The notes beneath the pieces were generated by a model. That model ran no database searches and was not told the origin of the DNA. It saw only the letters and a list, made by a program, of their open reading frames with translations. Shown here piece after piece: positions 26,889-34,584 of a stretch of 64,000 nt of DNA. The number at the start of each line of letters is the position of its first letter. The first letter of the stretch is position 1. Origin of the DNA: Flavobacterium sp. (lineage in GTDB: Bacteria > Bacteroidota > Bacteroidia > Flavobacteriales > Flavobacteriaceae). The stretch covers positions 1-64,000 of the forward strand of contig JACMPO010000243.1 of assembly GCA_014377455.1 (NCBI GenBank). The letters are read 5' to 3'. The position numbers were made by a program, and so were the translations under genes.

Positions 26889-26896
26889 TAGCTTTG
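26889..26896 (+). promoter_or_regulatory. -7 motif for the LETM1-related gene
   Basis: TAGCTTTG fits TAnnTTTG, 17 bases before the ATG, suggesting a separate transcript start. Confidence 0.5.
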
Positions 26897-26913
26897 TACT
26901 GTAAATCAAAATT

Positions 26914-28113
26914 ATGATAAACCCATCAGCAACAGGCTGGATCGATAAGTATTTTGTAGAACAAAAACCTTTGTTCGACGCTTATACTATTGATATTGAT
27001 AGTTTATCTTTTTACAAACAAATTCGCCAAACTGGATTTATCTACGGACATTTAATTTCGATAAACAGTCAACCCAAACTACCAATTGAAAACTGGAAAT
27101 CAGACGAAATTTCAAAAGTAGCACTGTTGAATACACTTTTTGATGTGTATTGCTTTTCTTCTAAATCGAAAGATATTGTAGATTTTATATCGAAAACTGT
27201 ATCGTTTTACAAAGAAATGACTCCAAAAGGTTTTGGTTTTTTTAATAAAATAATGCCTTCTTCTGCAAGTTCAAAATTGGAAAATATTATTGACGAAAGA
27301 GTGCAAACCAACAAAGATATTATTACTAAAAACTTTTCGCATATTGTTACGAATGCACTTTTATTTGTTGATGTTTTGGCATTTCACAAATATTTAAATC
27401 AAGGTTCGATTCCTGATAAATATTTGAAAAGAATGGAAGAAACCATCATTAGTATTGTTTCGCTTGCACTTCAAATGAAATCTGAAAAATCGGAACATGA
27501 CGATTTATTGATACGTCTTTTTGAAGCATCTGTTCGTTATACCAAATTTTCTAAAGTGAATATTCAAACGCTAGAAGCATTGCCTTTAGATTATTTTACC
27601 GAAGATTTAGAACATTATTATTTGCTAGATTTAGCAGGAATTACGTTGTGGAACGACGGAAAAATTGAAAATGACGAAATCTATTTTCTACATAAATTAG
27701 CAGAAACAATGAATATTTCAGAAGATTTTGTTTCCGAAAGTATTATGTATACCAATAGTTTTATAACTAAGCATAAATCTGAAATTCAATACTTTAATTA
27801 TTCTAATCCAGTTAAGCATTTTTATGATCAAACCACAACTGGCGTTCAAGTTTTGATAAAAAGAAACAAAAAACGTTTGATTAAAGAAATCTCCGAAAGC
27901 AAAGAATTAATGCTGTTGCTGGCGAAATCAACTCATAAAGATTTGGATGCAATCGAAAAGAAAAAAGTTAAAAAGCAATTGTTAGATATTTGTAAAAGTG
28001 TCCCATCTTTAACTATATTTTTACTTCCAGGTGGTAGTTTACTTTTACCAATATTAGTAAAATTTATTCCACATTTATTGCCTTCCGCGTTTAACGAAAA
28101 TTTAGACGATTAA
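26914..28113 (+). CDS. LETM1-related biofilm-associated family protein
   Basis: This 399-residue protein begins NPSATGWIDKYFVEQKP and includes TGFIYGHLIS. The C terminus has a hydrophobic segment (VPSLTIFLLPGGSLLLPIL) followed by VKFIPHLLPSAF. This closely resembles the membrane-segment motif of mitochondrial LETM1 proteins. Flavobacterial homologues carry the name LETM1-related biofilm-associated protein. The molecular function is not established; LETM1 itself works in mitochondrial cation/proton exchange. It has its own promoter motif and its end overlaps by four bases the 3' end of the convergent carbonic anhydrase gene. Confidence 0.78.
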   Translation: MINPSATGWIDKYFVEQKPLFDAYTIDIDSLSFYKQIRQTGFIYGHLISINSQPKLPIENWKSDEISKVALLNTLFDVYCFSSKSKDIVDFISKTVSFYKEMTPKGFGFFNKIMPSSASSKLENIIDERVQTNKDIITKNFSHIVTNALLFVDVLAFHKYLNQGSIPDKYLKRMEETIISIVSLALQMKSEKSEHDDLLIRLFEASVRYTKFSKVNIQTLEALPLDYFTEDLEHYYLLDLAGITLWNDGKIENDEIYFLHKLAETMNISEDFVSESIMYTNSFITKHKSEIQYFNYSNPVKHFYDQTTTGVQVLIKRNKKRLIKEISESKELMLLLAKSTHKDLDAIEKKKVKKQLLDICKSVPSLTIFLLPGGSLLLPILVKFIPHLLPSAFNENLDD

Positions 28114-28745
28114 AATTTAAGTTGATACACTTTATCTAAGTCTACTTTGGAACTTATGTTAACATCCAAATCGGTTACATAACCAGAATTTAGTCCATAA
28201 ACCCAACCGTGAAGCGTTAATTCTTGACCATTTCGCCATGCAGATTGTACAATTGAAGTTTTAGATAAATCAAAAACTTGCTCTTTTACATTGACTTCAA
28301 CAAATTTATTGAAGCGTTCTTCTTCATTTTTAATGGAATTTAAATATTCGTTATGCAATCTGTACACATCTTTAATATGACGAATCCAATTATCAATAAT
28401 TCCAATGGAATCATTTCCCATTGCTGCTTTTACACCACCACAACCATAATGTCCGCAAACTAAAACATGTTTTACTTTGAGCACATTTACGGCGTAATCC
28501 AGAACACTAAGCATATTCATATCACTGTGAACTACCATATTAGCAATATTTCTATGTACAAATACTTCTCCTGCTTTGGCACCAATAATTTCGTTTGCGG
28601 GAACTCTACTGTCGGAACATCCAATCCATAATAAAGGTGGATTTTGACCTTTTGATAAATCTTTAAAATAATCTTTATCTATTGCTAGTTGATTTTCAAC
28701 CCAATGTTTATTATTTTCTATAATTTTTTTGTAAAAATCGCTCAT
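28110..28745 (-). CDS. can: Cytoplasmic beta-carbonic anhydrase
   Basis: This 211-residue beta-class carbonic anhydrase interconverts CO2 and bicarbonate. The zinc ligands are Cys in WIGCSDSRVP (near residue 43) and His and Cys in CGHYGCGG (near residue 100), with the Asp-Arg dyad in the first motif. There is no signal peptide. It lies 53 bases downstream of the LysR gene on the same strand, with its own possible promoter at 28780-28787. Across the divergent region stands the operon with an SbtA-type bicarbonate transporter and a second, lipoprotein carbonic anhydrase. Confidence 0.95.
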   Translation of the reverse strand: MSDFYKKIIENNKHWVENQLAIDKDYFKDLSKGQNPPLLWIGCSDSRVPANEIIGAKAGEVFVHRNIANMVVHSDMNMLSVLDYAVNVLKVKHVLVCGHYGCGGVKAAMGNDSIGIIDNWIRHIKDVYRLHNEYLNSIKNEEERFNKFVEVNVKEQVFDLSKTSIVQSAWRNGQELTLHGWVYGLNSGYVTDLDVNISSKVDLDKVYQLKF

Positions 28746-28779
28746 AAGTATTTTTTGGATATATCAAATCTTTATCCTA

Positions 28780-28787
28780 CAAAATTA
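28780..28787 (-). promoter_or_regulatory. Possible -7 motif for the can gene
   Basis: TAATTTTG on the minus strand between the LysR stop and the can start fits TAnnTTTG, so can may also be transcribed alone. Confidence 0.4.
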
Positions 28788-28798
28788 AGTTTTTTTAT

Positions 28799-29722
28799 TT
28801 AGAAACTAGAAATCCATGAAAAATTAGAATTAATAATTTCGATTTTATTTTGTTTTATAAAATTCAAATAGGATTTTGCAACTGGCGATTGAATTTTATC
28901 TTTCAGCCAAATAAGTCTCCAGTCGGATTTTATTGGAAAACCAGAAACTGGAATTATTTGTAATTGGCTGTCAAGCAATTCATTTTTACAGCCAATAAGA
29001 GGCATTATAGAATAGCCTAAACCTGCAATTACCGCTTGTTTAACTGCTTCATTAGATGTTAATTGCATTTTCATTTTAGTTTTAATATCATTTTTTTCAA
29101 AATATTTTTCCATAATATGACGTGTTCCAGATCCATCTTCACGATAAATTAATGGTATCGACAAGAAGATATTTTTTGAGATTTTCGACTCATCAAAAGC
29201 TTCTTTTTTAATTCCCATTAAAAACAGTTTATTTTCTACTAAAACTTCGGATTCAATTTTTATATTGTTGGGCATTACCGAAATCAATGCAAAGTCAACT
29301 TCGTTTTTTTCCAGACTTTTTATAACTTTTTGTTTATTGGTTACATCCATAGTTAAATCTACTTCGGGATATTTTTTTAGAAAATCAGTTAAAAAATAAG
29401 GCATGACATATTTGCCTGTGGAAACAACAGATATTTTTAGTTTTCCAGCTAAAATGTTTTTGTATTCCAGTGTTTTGTATTGAATTTCTTCGACATCTTC
29501 TAAAATTTTTTTTGCAATTGTGGCTATTTCGGTGCCGAATTCGGTAACAAATAATTGCCGACCAATAACTTCTGTCAGCGGAATATCAAATTGATTTTGA
29601 AAATTACGCAACTGAATAGAAACTGCCGGTTGTGTTAAAAATAAATCCTCTGCCGTTTTAGTAATACTTTTTGTTTCTACAATTTTTATAAAAAGCTTCA
29701 ACTGATGTAAAGTATAATTCAT
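28799..29722 (-). CDS. LysR-type regulator, CbbR/CcmR-like
   Basis: This 307-residue LysR regulator has an N-terminal winged HTH (LHQLKLFIKIVETKSITKTA, then TQPAVSIQLRNF). Its effector domain contains YREDGSGTR (near residue 200) and LTSNEAVKQAVIAGLGYSIM. Both resemble the ligand pockets of CbbR, CmpR and CcmR/NdhR, regulators of carbon-fixation or inorganic-carbon genes. In cyanobacteria CcmR responds to 2-oxoglutarate. It is transcribed away from the isocitrate dehydrogenase operon, with back-to-back promoters. It likely controls that operon and perhaps its own transcript with can. The CbbR/CcmR assignment rests on motif similarity only; CysB-like regulators share some of it. Confidence 0.85.
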   Translation of the reverse strand: MNYTLHQLKLFIKIVETKSITKTAEDLFLTQPAVSIQLRNFQNQFDIPLTEVIGRQLFVTEFGTEIATIAKKILEDVEEIQYKTLEYKNILAGKLKISVVSTGKYVMPYFLTDFLKKYPEVDLTMDVTNKQKVIKSLEKNEVDFALISVMPNNIKIESEVLVENKLFLMGIKKEAFDESKISKNIFLSIPLIYREDGSGTRHIMEKYFEKNDIKTKMKMQLTSNEAVKQAVIAGLGYSIMPLIGCKNELLDSQLQIIPVSGFPIKSDWRLIWLKDKIQSPVAKSYLNFIKQNKIEIINSNFSWISSF

Positions 29723-29746
29723 AAAATTATTTTATATGTTAGATAA

Positions 29747-29754
29747 CAAATATA
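29747..29754 (-). promoter_or_regulatory. -7 motif for the LysR gene
   Basis: TATATTTG on the minus strand, 24 bases before the LysR ATG. It lies 26 bases from the plus-strand -7 motif of icd, so the two promoters must overlap and one bound regulator could act on both. Confidence 0.6.
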
Positions 29755-29780
29755 AATAAAAATATATAATCAAGTGCATT

Positions 29781-29788
29781 TACATTTG
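29781..29788 (+). promoter_or_regulatory. -7 motif for the icd operon
   Basis: TACATTTG fits TAnnTTTG, 23 bases before the icd ATG. No clear TTG element stands at the usual distance upstream, as expected for a promoter needing an activator. Confidence 0.6.
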
Positions 29789-29811
29789 CATCAACTTAAA
29801 ATTTTAAAACT

Positions 29812-31248
29812 ATGCAAAGAATAACAATAGCAAAAGGAGACGGAATTGGTCCAGAAATAATGGACGCAACTTTGGAAATTATTAAAGTAGCAGGCGCAGC
29901 AATCGAAATTGATGAAATAGAAGTAGGCGAGAAGGTGTATCTTTCAGGAAACACCTCAGGTATTGCTAAAGAAAGTTGGGATATTATTACTAAAAACAAA
30001 GTTTTTTTAAAAGCACCAATCACTACGCCTCAAGGTGGTGGTTACAAAAGTTTAAATGTTACTACGAGAAAATTTTTAGGATTATATTCAAATGTGAGAC
30101 CTTGTGTGAGCTTGCATCCTTTTGTAGAAACCAAGCATCCTAAAATGGATATTGTTATTATTAGAGAAAATGAAGAGGATTTATATGCAGGAATTGAGCA
30201 TCAGCAAACAGATGAAGTTGTTCAATGTTTAAAAATTATCAGTCGTCCAGGATGTGAAAAAATTGTACGATACGCTTTTGAATATGCCAAACAATATGGA
30301 CGTAAAAAAGTAACTTGTTTTACTAAAGACAATATTATGAAACAATCTGACGGATTATTTCATAAAGTTTTTGATGAAATAGGTGCCGAATATCCTGCAA
30401 TTGAAAAAGAACATTGGATTATTGATATTGGAGCTGCAAAAATGGCTGATACTCCCGAAGTTTTCGATGTAATTGTAACTCTAAATTTGTACGGTGATGT
30501 GCTTTCAGATATTGCGGCTCAAATTGCAGGTTCTGTAGGTTTAGCTGGCTCAGCAAATATTGGCGAAGAATGTGCAATGTTTGAAGCCATTCACGGTTCT
30601 GCACCACGAAGAGCTGGACAAAATATGGCAAATCCATCTGGATTATTACAAGGTGCAGTAATGATGTTAAATCATATTGGACAAACCGCGGTTGCCAGTA
30701 AAGTACAAAACGCTTGGCTCAAAACTTTGGAAGACGGAATTCATACATATGATATTTATACTGAAGGAAATAGCAAACAAAAAGTAGGTACTAAAGAGTT
30801 TGCACAAGCTATTATTGCAAATTTAGGACAGAAACCTTCGTTGCTTAAAGCAGTGAGTTATGAAAATAATGAAGCCTTAATTTTACCAAAATACGTTAGA
30901 AAACCAAAAGCTAAAAAAGAATTAGTTGGACACGATGTTTTTGTTCACTGGAGTGGCACAAACCCAGATGAATTGGCAGCAATTGTAAAAAATATTACTT
31001 CTGAAAACACAAAACTTAGTATGATTACCAACAGAGGTATTAAAGTTTGGCCAGAAGGGTTTAAAGAAACTTTTTGTACAGATCATTGGCGATGTCGATT
31101 TAAAGCTAACGATGGTACAATCATAAGCAAAACAGAAATAATTGACTTACTAAATAAGTTTGCTGAGAAAGGTTTAGACACTATTAAAACAGAAAATTTA
31201 TATTATTTCGACGGAATTTCAGGTTTTTCACTCGGACAAGGTCAGTAA
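29812..31248 (+). CDS. icd: Isocitrate dehydrogenase, Thermus/Rickettsia type
   Basis: This 478-residue enzyme oxidises isocitrate to 2-oxoglutarate and CO2. Substrate and cofactor motifs of the isocitrate/isopropylmalate dehydrogenase family are clear. TTPQGGGYKSLNVTTRK lies near residue 64, IIRENEEDLYAGIEH near 118, LYGDVLSDIAAQIAGS near 227, and HGSAPRRAGQNMANPSG near 263. Two Arg occur where NAD-dependent forms usually carry Asp and a small residue, which points to NADP. A C-terminal domain of about 130 residues (from HDVFVHWSGTNPDE) matches the extension of the Thermus-type enzyme. It is the first of seven tightly packed genes ending with the lipoprotein carbonic anhydrase. Confidence 0.93.
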   Translation: MQRITIAKGDGIGPEIMDATLEIIKVAGAAIEIDEIEVGEKVYLSGNTSGIAKESWDIITKNKVFLKAPITTPQGGGYKSLNVTTRKFLGLYSNVRPCVSLHPFVETKHPKMDIVIIRENEEDLYAGIEHQQTDEVVQCLKIISRPGCEKIVRYAFEYAKQYGRKKVTCFTKDNIMKQSDGLFHKVFDEIGAEYPAIEKEHWIIDIGAAKMADTPEVFDVIVTLNLYGDVLSDIAAQIAGSVGLAGSANIGEECAMFEAIHGSAPRRAGQNMANPSGLLQGAVMMLNHIGQTAVASKVQNAWLKTLEDGIHTYDIYTEGNSKQKVGTKEFAQAIIANLGQKPSLLKAVSYENNEALILPKYVRKPKAKKELVGHDVFVHWSGTNPDELAAIVKNITSENTKLSMITNRGIKVWPEGFKETFCTDHWRCRFKANDGTIISKTEIIDLLNKFAEKGLDTIKTENLYYFDGISGFSLGQGQ

Positions 31249-31269
31249 TTTTTAAAATAAAAATAAAAA

Positions 31270-31512
31270 ATGGAGATAGGTATTATTAACGGAAAATTCT
31301 CAAAATCAGAAACTTTAGATTTAATTTCTCAAATGATTGCCATAAAAATAAAATTCTTAGAAGGTAAAATGTGTAATTCCAATAACGAAGAGGATATTAA
31401 AAATAAAGAATCTAAAATTATTGCTTTACAAAATAAACTATCAGATTTAAGAAACAATTTAGATTTTGAAACACTTGATCTTGACATTAATTGTGTAATT
31501 AAAATCAATTAA
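31270..31512 (+). CDS. Small coiled-coil protein, paralogue 1
   Basis: This 80-residue protein has no named family. It begins IGIINGKFSKSETLDLISQM and continues as a Lys/Glu-rich helix (about 30-60), probably a coiled coil, then a short beta-like end. It shares layout with the next gene: a [I/L]I.G.FS N-terminal motif, then a helix with I..KI, then an amphipathic helix. It lies 21 bases after icd and 3 before the next gene, in the same transcript. It has no signal peptide or membrane segment. Confidence 0.75.
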   Translation: MEIGIINGKFSKSETLDLISQMIAIKIKFLEGKMCNSNNEEDIKNKESKIIALQNKLSDLRNNLDFETLDLDINCVIKIN

Positions 31513-31515
31513 AAC

Positions 31516-31803
31516 ATGAAAAAAAAAATTAATTACAATTTAATAGAAGGTATATTTAGTCCAACTCAAGCACAAAAAATTTTGTTGGATTTAATCAATG
31601 CCAAAATTAGTTATCACAAGTTAGAAGATTTTAGCAATCACATTCGTTTTAATATAGAGCTTTCAAATTCTGAAAAACGAATTGAACAACTTTCTGAAAC
31701 TAGTAACTCAATAAAAGATTTGATTGAATTGGCTAAAAACAACAATATGGAATTGAAAATAAATAGTAATATATCAATTGAATTAATTCAAAATGTTCAA
31801 TAA
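31516..31803 (+). CDS. Small coiled-coil protein, paralogue 2
   Basis: This 95-residue protein resembles the preceding one (LIEGIFSPTQAQKILLDLIN at the N terminus, then helices with NAKISYHKLEDF and SEKRIEQLSE). Function unknown; helical, cytoplasmic. Its last 11 bases overlap the start of the DUF6671 gene, indicating coupled translation. Confidence 0.75.
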   Translation: MKKKINYNLIEGIFSPTQAQKILLDLINAKISYHKLEDFSNHIRFNIELSNSEKRIEQLSETSNSIKDLIELAKNNNMELKINSNISIELIQNVQ

Positions 31804-32629
31804 TCGAAAGTTATTAATTGCTACAAAGCATCAAAAAGAGCAAGTAATTGCACAATTATTTGAGCAGGAATTTGGAGTAAGTTGTTTTGTTCCAGATGAT
31901 TTTGATACTGATTTGTTTGGAACTTTTTCAGGAGAAATCAATAGAAAAAATGATGCTTTAACAACTATTAAAAATAAATGCTTGAGAGCAATGGAAGAAT
32001 TTAATTGCGATTTAGCAATTGCAAGCGAAGGTTCTTTTGGTCCTCATCCAGATATTTTTTTAGCTCATGCTGACGATGAATTATTAATACTAATAGATAA
32101 AAAAAACGATTTAGAAATAATAGTTCGTGAAATTTCTTTGGACACTAATTTTGATGGAAAGACGATTAATTCTAATGATGAATTAGTAGAATTTGCTAAA
32201 AAATCAGGATTTCCTTCTCATGGATTAATCATCAAAAAATCTGAAAATGAGAAGAATACATTTTATAAAGGAATTCAATCGTGGGCTGAATTGAATGCAA
32301 TTGCTTCTGAACTTTTTGAAAACAATTTTAATTTTTATGTTGAAACAGATATGAGAGCATTTTACAATCCAACAAGGATGAAAGTTATAGAAAAAGCTAC
32401 TCATAAACTAATTGAAAAAGTAAAATCTATTTGTCCCGAATGTAAATCTCCCGGTTTTGGAATTGTTGAAGCGATATCGGGATTACCTTGTGAATGGTGC
32501 AAAAGTCCTACAAAATCTACTTTATCTTATAGGTATAAATGTCAAAAATGCCATTTTGAACTAGAAAAAAAATTTCCCAGTAATAAAGAAACAGAAGATC
32601 CAATGTATTGTGATTACTGTAATCCATAA
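31793..32629 (+). CDS. DUF6671 protein with zinc ribbons
   Basis: This 278-residue protein matches conserved DUF6671 proteins. Its body (1-215) contains LLIATKHQKEQVIAQLF, LAIASEGSFGPHPDIFLAHADDE and FYVETDMRAFYNPTRM. The C terminus carries Cys pairs ICPECKSPG, LPCEWCKS, KCQKCHFE and CDYCNP, consistent with one or two zinc ribbons. The catalytic role is unknown. The pattern of conserved Asp/Glu/His could fit a nucleotide- or metal-dependent enzyme, but this is a guess. It overlaps the previous gene and lies 3 bases before sua5. Confidence 0.85.
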   Translation: MFNNRKLLIATKHQKEQVIAQLFEQEFGVSCFVPDDFDTDLFGTFSGEINRKNDALTTIKNKCLRAMEEFNCDLAIASEGSFGPHPDIFLAHADDELLILIDKKNDLEIIVREISLDTNFDGKTINSNDELVEFAKKSGFPSHGLIIKKSENEKNTFYKGIQSWAELNAIASELFENNFNFYVETDMRAFYNPTRMKVIEKATHKLIEKVKSICPECKSPGFGIVEAISGLPCEWCKSPTKSTLSYRYKCQKCHFELEKKFPSNKETEDPMYCDYCNP

Positions 32630-32632
32630 AAA

Positions 32633-33589
32633 ATGAAAGAAGATTTACATAAAGCAAAAAAATTATTAATATGCGGAAATGTAGTAGCAATTCCTACCGA
32701 AACCGTTTATGGTTTGGCTGCCAATGCTTTCGACGCTGATGCAATTGCTAAAATTTTTGAAATTAAAGGTCGACCGCTTTATAATCCCTTAATTGTTCAT
32801 ATAAAATCCATTGAATATTTAGATATAGTGGCAGAAAATATTCCTGAAATTGCTTATGAATTGGCTCGAAAATTTTGGCCCGGACCATTAACTTTAGTTT
32901 TACCTAAAAAAGAGATTATTCCAAATATTGTAACTTCTGGAAAAAACACTGTTGGAGTGAGAGTTCCAGCACATGAAGTAACTTTAGAATTATTAAATCA
33001 ATTGGATTTTCCGTTAGCAGCGCCAAGCGCAAATCCTTTTGGCTACATAAGTCCAACTACTGTTGCGCATGTGAAAAATCAACTTGGGACTAAAGTTGAA
33101 CTTATATTAGATGGTGGTTCGTGTAAAAAAGGAATTGAATCTACAATTATCGGTTTTGAGAATGGGAAACCAATTTTATATCGAGTTGGGGCAATTTCAC
33201 AAGAAGAAATAGAAAATATTATTGGAAAAATAGAAGTTAAAAATAAGGCTTCTGCATCTCCAGACGCTCCAGGAATGCTAAGCAAACATTATTCTCCAAA
33301 AACAAAATTTATTATTTCTGATGATATCAAAAAAAGTATTTACAACTATAAAAATGCTAAAGTAGGTTTTCTATTGTTTTCAAATTTAGATTCAAATGAT
33401 TTTCCTACACATTATATTCGATTATCAAAAAATGAAAATTTAAATGAAGCTGCACATAACTTATATGCAGCAATGCATCAATTGGATTCTGAAAACTTAG
33501 AATTCATTATTGCAGAACGATTTCCTAGTGTTGGAATTGGTGTAACTCTTAACGACAGATTGCAACGCGCACAAGAAACAAACTTTTAA
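32633..33589 (+). CDS. sua5: L-threonylcarbamoyladenylate synthase, Sua5 type
   Basis: This 318-residue protein has a YrdC domain (about 1-200) and a C-terminal Sua5 domain. The enzyme uses threonine, bicarbonate and ATP to make threonylcarbamoyl-AMP for the t6A modification of tRNAs reading ANN codons. VVAIPTETVYGLAANAFD lies near residue 17, IKGRPLYNPLIVHI near 43, and APSANPFGYISPTTV near 132. The linker motif PGMLSKHYSPKT lies near 212. It is the only bicarbonate-consuming enzyme in the operon that also has an SbtA transporter and a carbonic anhydrase. It may be a second copy beside a short TsaC elsewhere in the genome. Confidence 0.92.
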   Translation: MKEDLHKAKKLLICGNVVAIPTETVYGLAANAFDADAIAKIFEIKGRPLYNPLIVHIKSIEYLDIVAENIPEIAYELARKFWPGPLTLVLPKKEIIPNIVTSGKNTVGVRVPAHEVTLELLNQLDFPLAAPSANPFGYISPTTVAHVKNQLGTKVELILDGGSCKKGIESTIIGFENGKPILYRVGAISQEEIENIIGKIEVKNKASASPDAPGMLSKHYSPKTKFIISDDIKKSIYNYKNAKVGFLLFSNLDSNDFPTHYIRLSKNENLNEAAHNLYAAMHQLDSENLEFIIAERFPSVGIGVTLNDRLQRAQETNF

Positions 33590-33605
33590 CTTAAAATTAA
33601 AAACA

Positions 33606-34565
33606 ATGAATTTCAGCCTTTTATTAGACAACTTAACGAGTCCAGCACTTTTGTTTTTCCTTCTTGGTATCATTGCTGTACAACTCAAAAGCGATTTAGA
33701 AATCCCAGCACAATCGTCTAAATTTATATCACTCTATTTGCTTTTTTCTATTGGATTTAAAGGTGGTCAAGAGCTATCTCATAGTGATTTTAGTTTTCAA
33801 ATATTGTGGTGTATTGTATTTGGAGTTGCCATTGCAATAGCTATTCCAGTTTATACCTTTTTTATTTTAAAGAAAAAATTAGGTGTCGAAAATGCTGGCG
33901 CAATTGCAGCATCTTATGGATCTGTAAGTGCCGTAACTTTTGTAACGGCAGTATCATTTTTAGAATTTCAAAAAGTAGTATTTAGTGGTCACATGGTTGC
34001 AATAATGGCTATGATGGAAGCTCCAGCAATCATAGTTGGTGTGATGCTAATTTCTTGGTTTAACAAAGAAAACACCATTAAATTACCTCAAATCATAAAG
34101 CATTCTTTCACAAACGGTAGTGTATTGTTAATTCTAGGAAGTTTAATTATTGGTTTGGTTGCTAATCAAAGTCAAGCCGAAGGAATTAAACCATTTACTA
34201 CCGATTTATTCAAAGGGTTTTTGGTAATTTTCCTGTTAGATATGGGAATTACAAGTGGAAAAAAATTATCTGATTTTATAAAAAATGGATGGTTCACAAC
34301 CATTTTCGCGTTGGTAATTCCATTAATAAACGGTTGCTTAGTTGCTTTTTTAAGTCAATACATCACTGCAGAAATTGGTGATCGATTTATTTTTGCAGTT
34401 TTAGCAGCTAGTGCATCGTATATTGCTGTTCCCGCAGCTATGAAAATTGCAGTGCCAAAAGCTAATCCAGGATTGTATTTACCTATGGCATTGGCTGTAA
34501 CCTTTCCGTTTAACATCACAATCGGATTACCAGTATATTTTGCAATAATCACTTTAATAAAATAA
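33606..34565 (+). CDS. sbtA: SbtA-type sodium-dependent bicarbonate transporter
   Basis: This 319-residue inner-membrane protein has about ten hydrophobic helices. Conserved SbtA segments are visible: IGFKGGQELSHSDF near residue 50, AIAASYGSVSAVTFVTAVSF near 100, and AASASYIAVPAAMKIAVPKA near 268. SbtA couples sodium to bicarbonate uptake in cyanobacteria; heterotroph homologues may carry bicarbonate or another anion. The usual PII-like partner SbtB is not beside it. It is 16 bases after sua5 and about 20 before the lipoprotein carbonic anhydrase, so the pair may deliver bicarbonate formed outside into the cell. Confidence 0.9.
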   Translation: MNFSLLLDNLTSPALLFFLLGIIAVQLKSDLEIPAQSSKFISLYLLFSIGFKGGQELSHSDFSFQILWCIVFGVAIAIAIPVYTFFILKKKLGVENAGAIAASYGSVSAVTFVTAVSFLEFQKVVFSGHMVAIMAMMEAPAIIVGVMLISWFNKENTIKLPQIIKHSFTNGSVLLILGSLIIGLVANQSQAEGIKPFTTDLFKGFLVIFLLDMGITSGKKLSDFIKNGWFTTIFALVIPLINGCLVAFLSQYITAEIGDRFIFAVLAASASYIAVPAAMKIAVPKANPGLYLPMALAVTFPFNITIGLPVYFAIITLIK

Positions 34566-34584
34566 TAATATAAACTTATTGATA

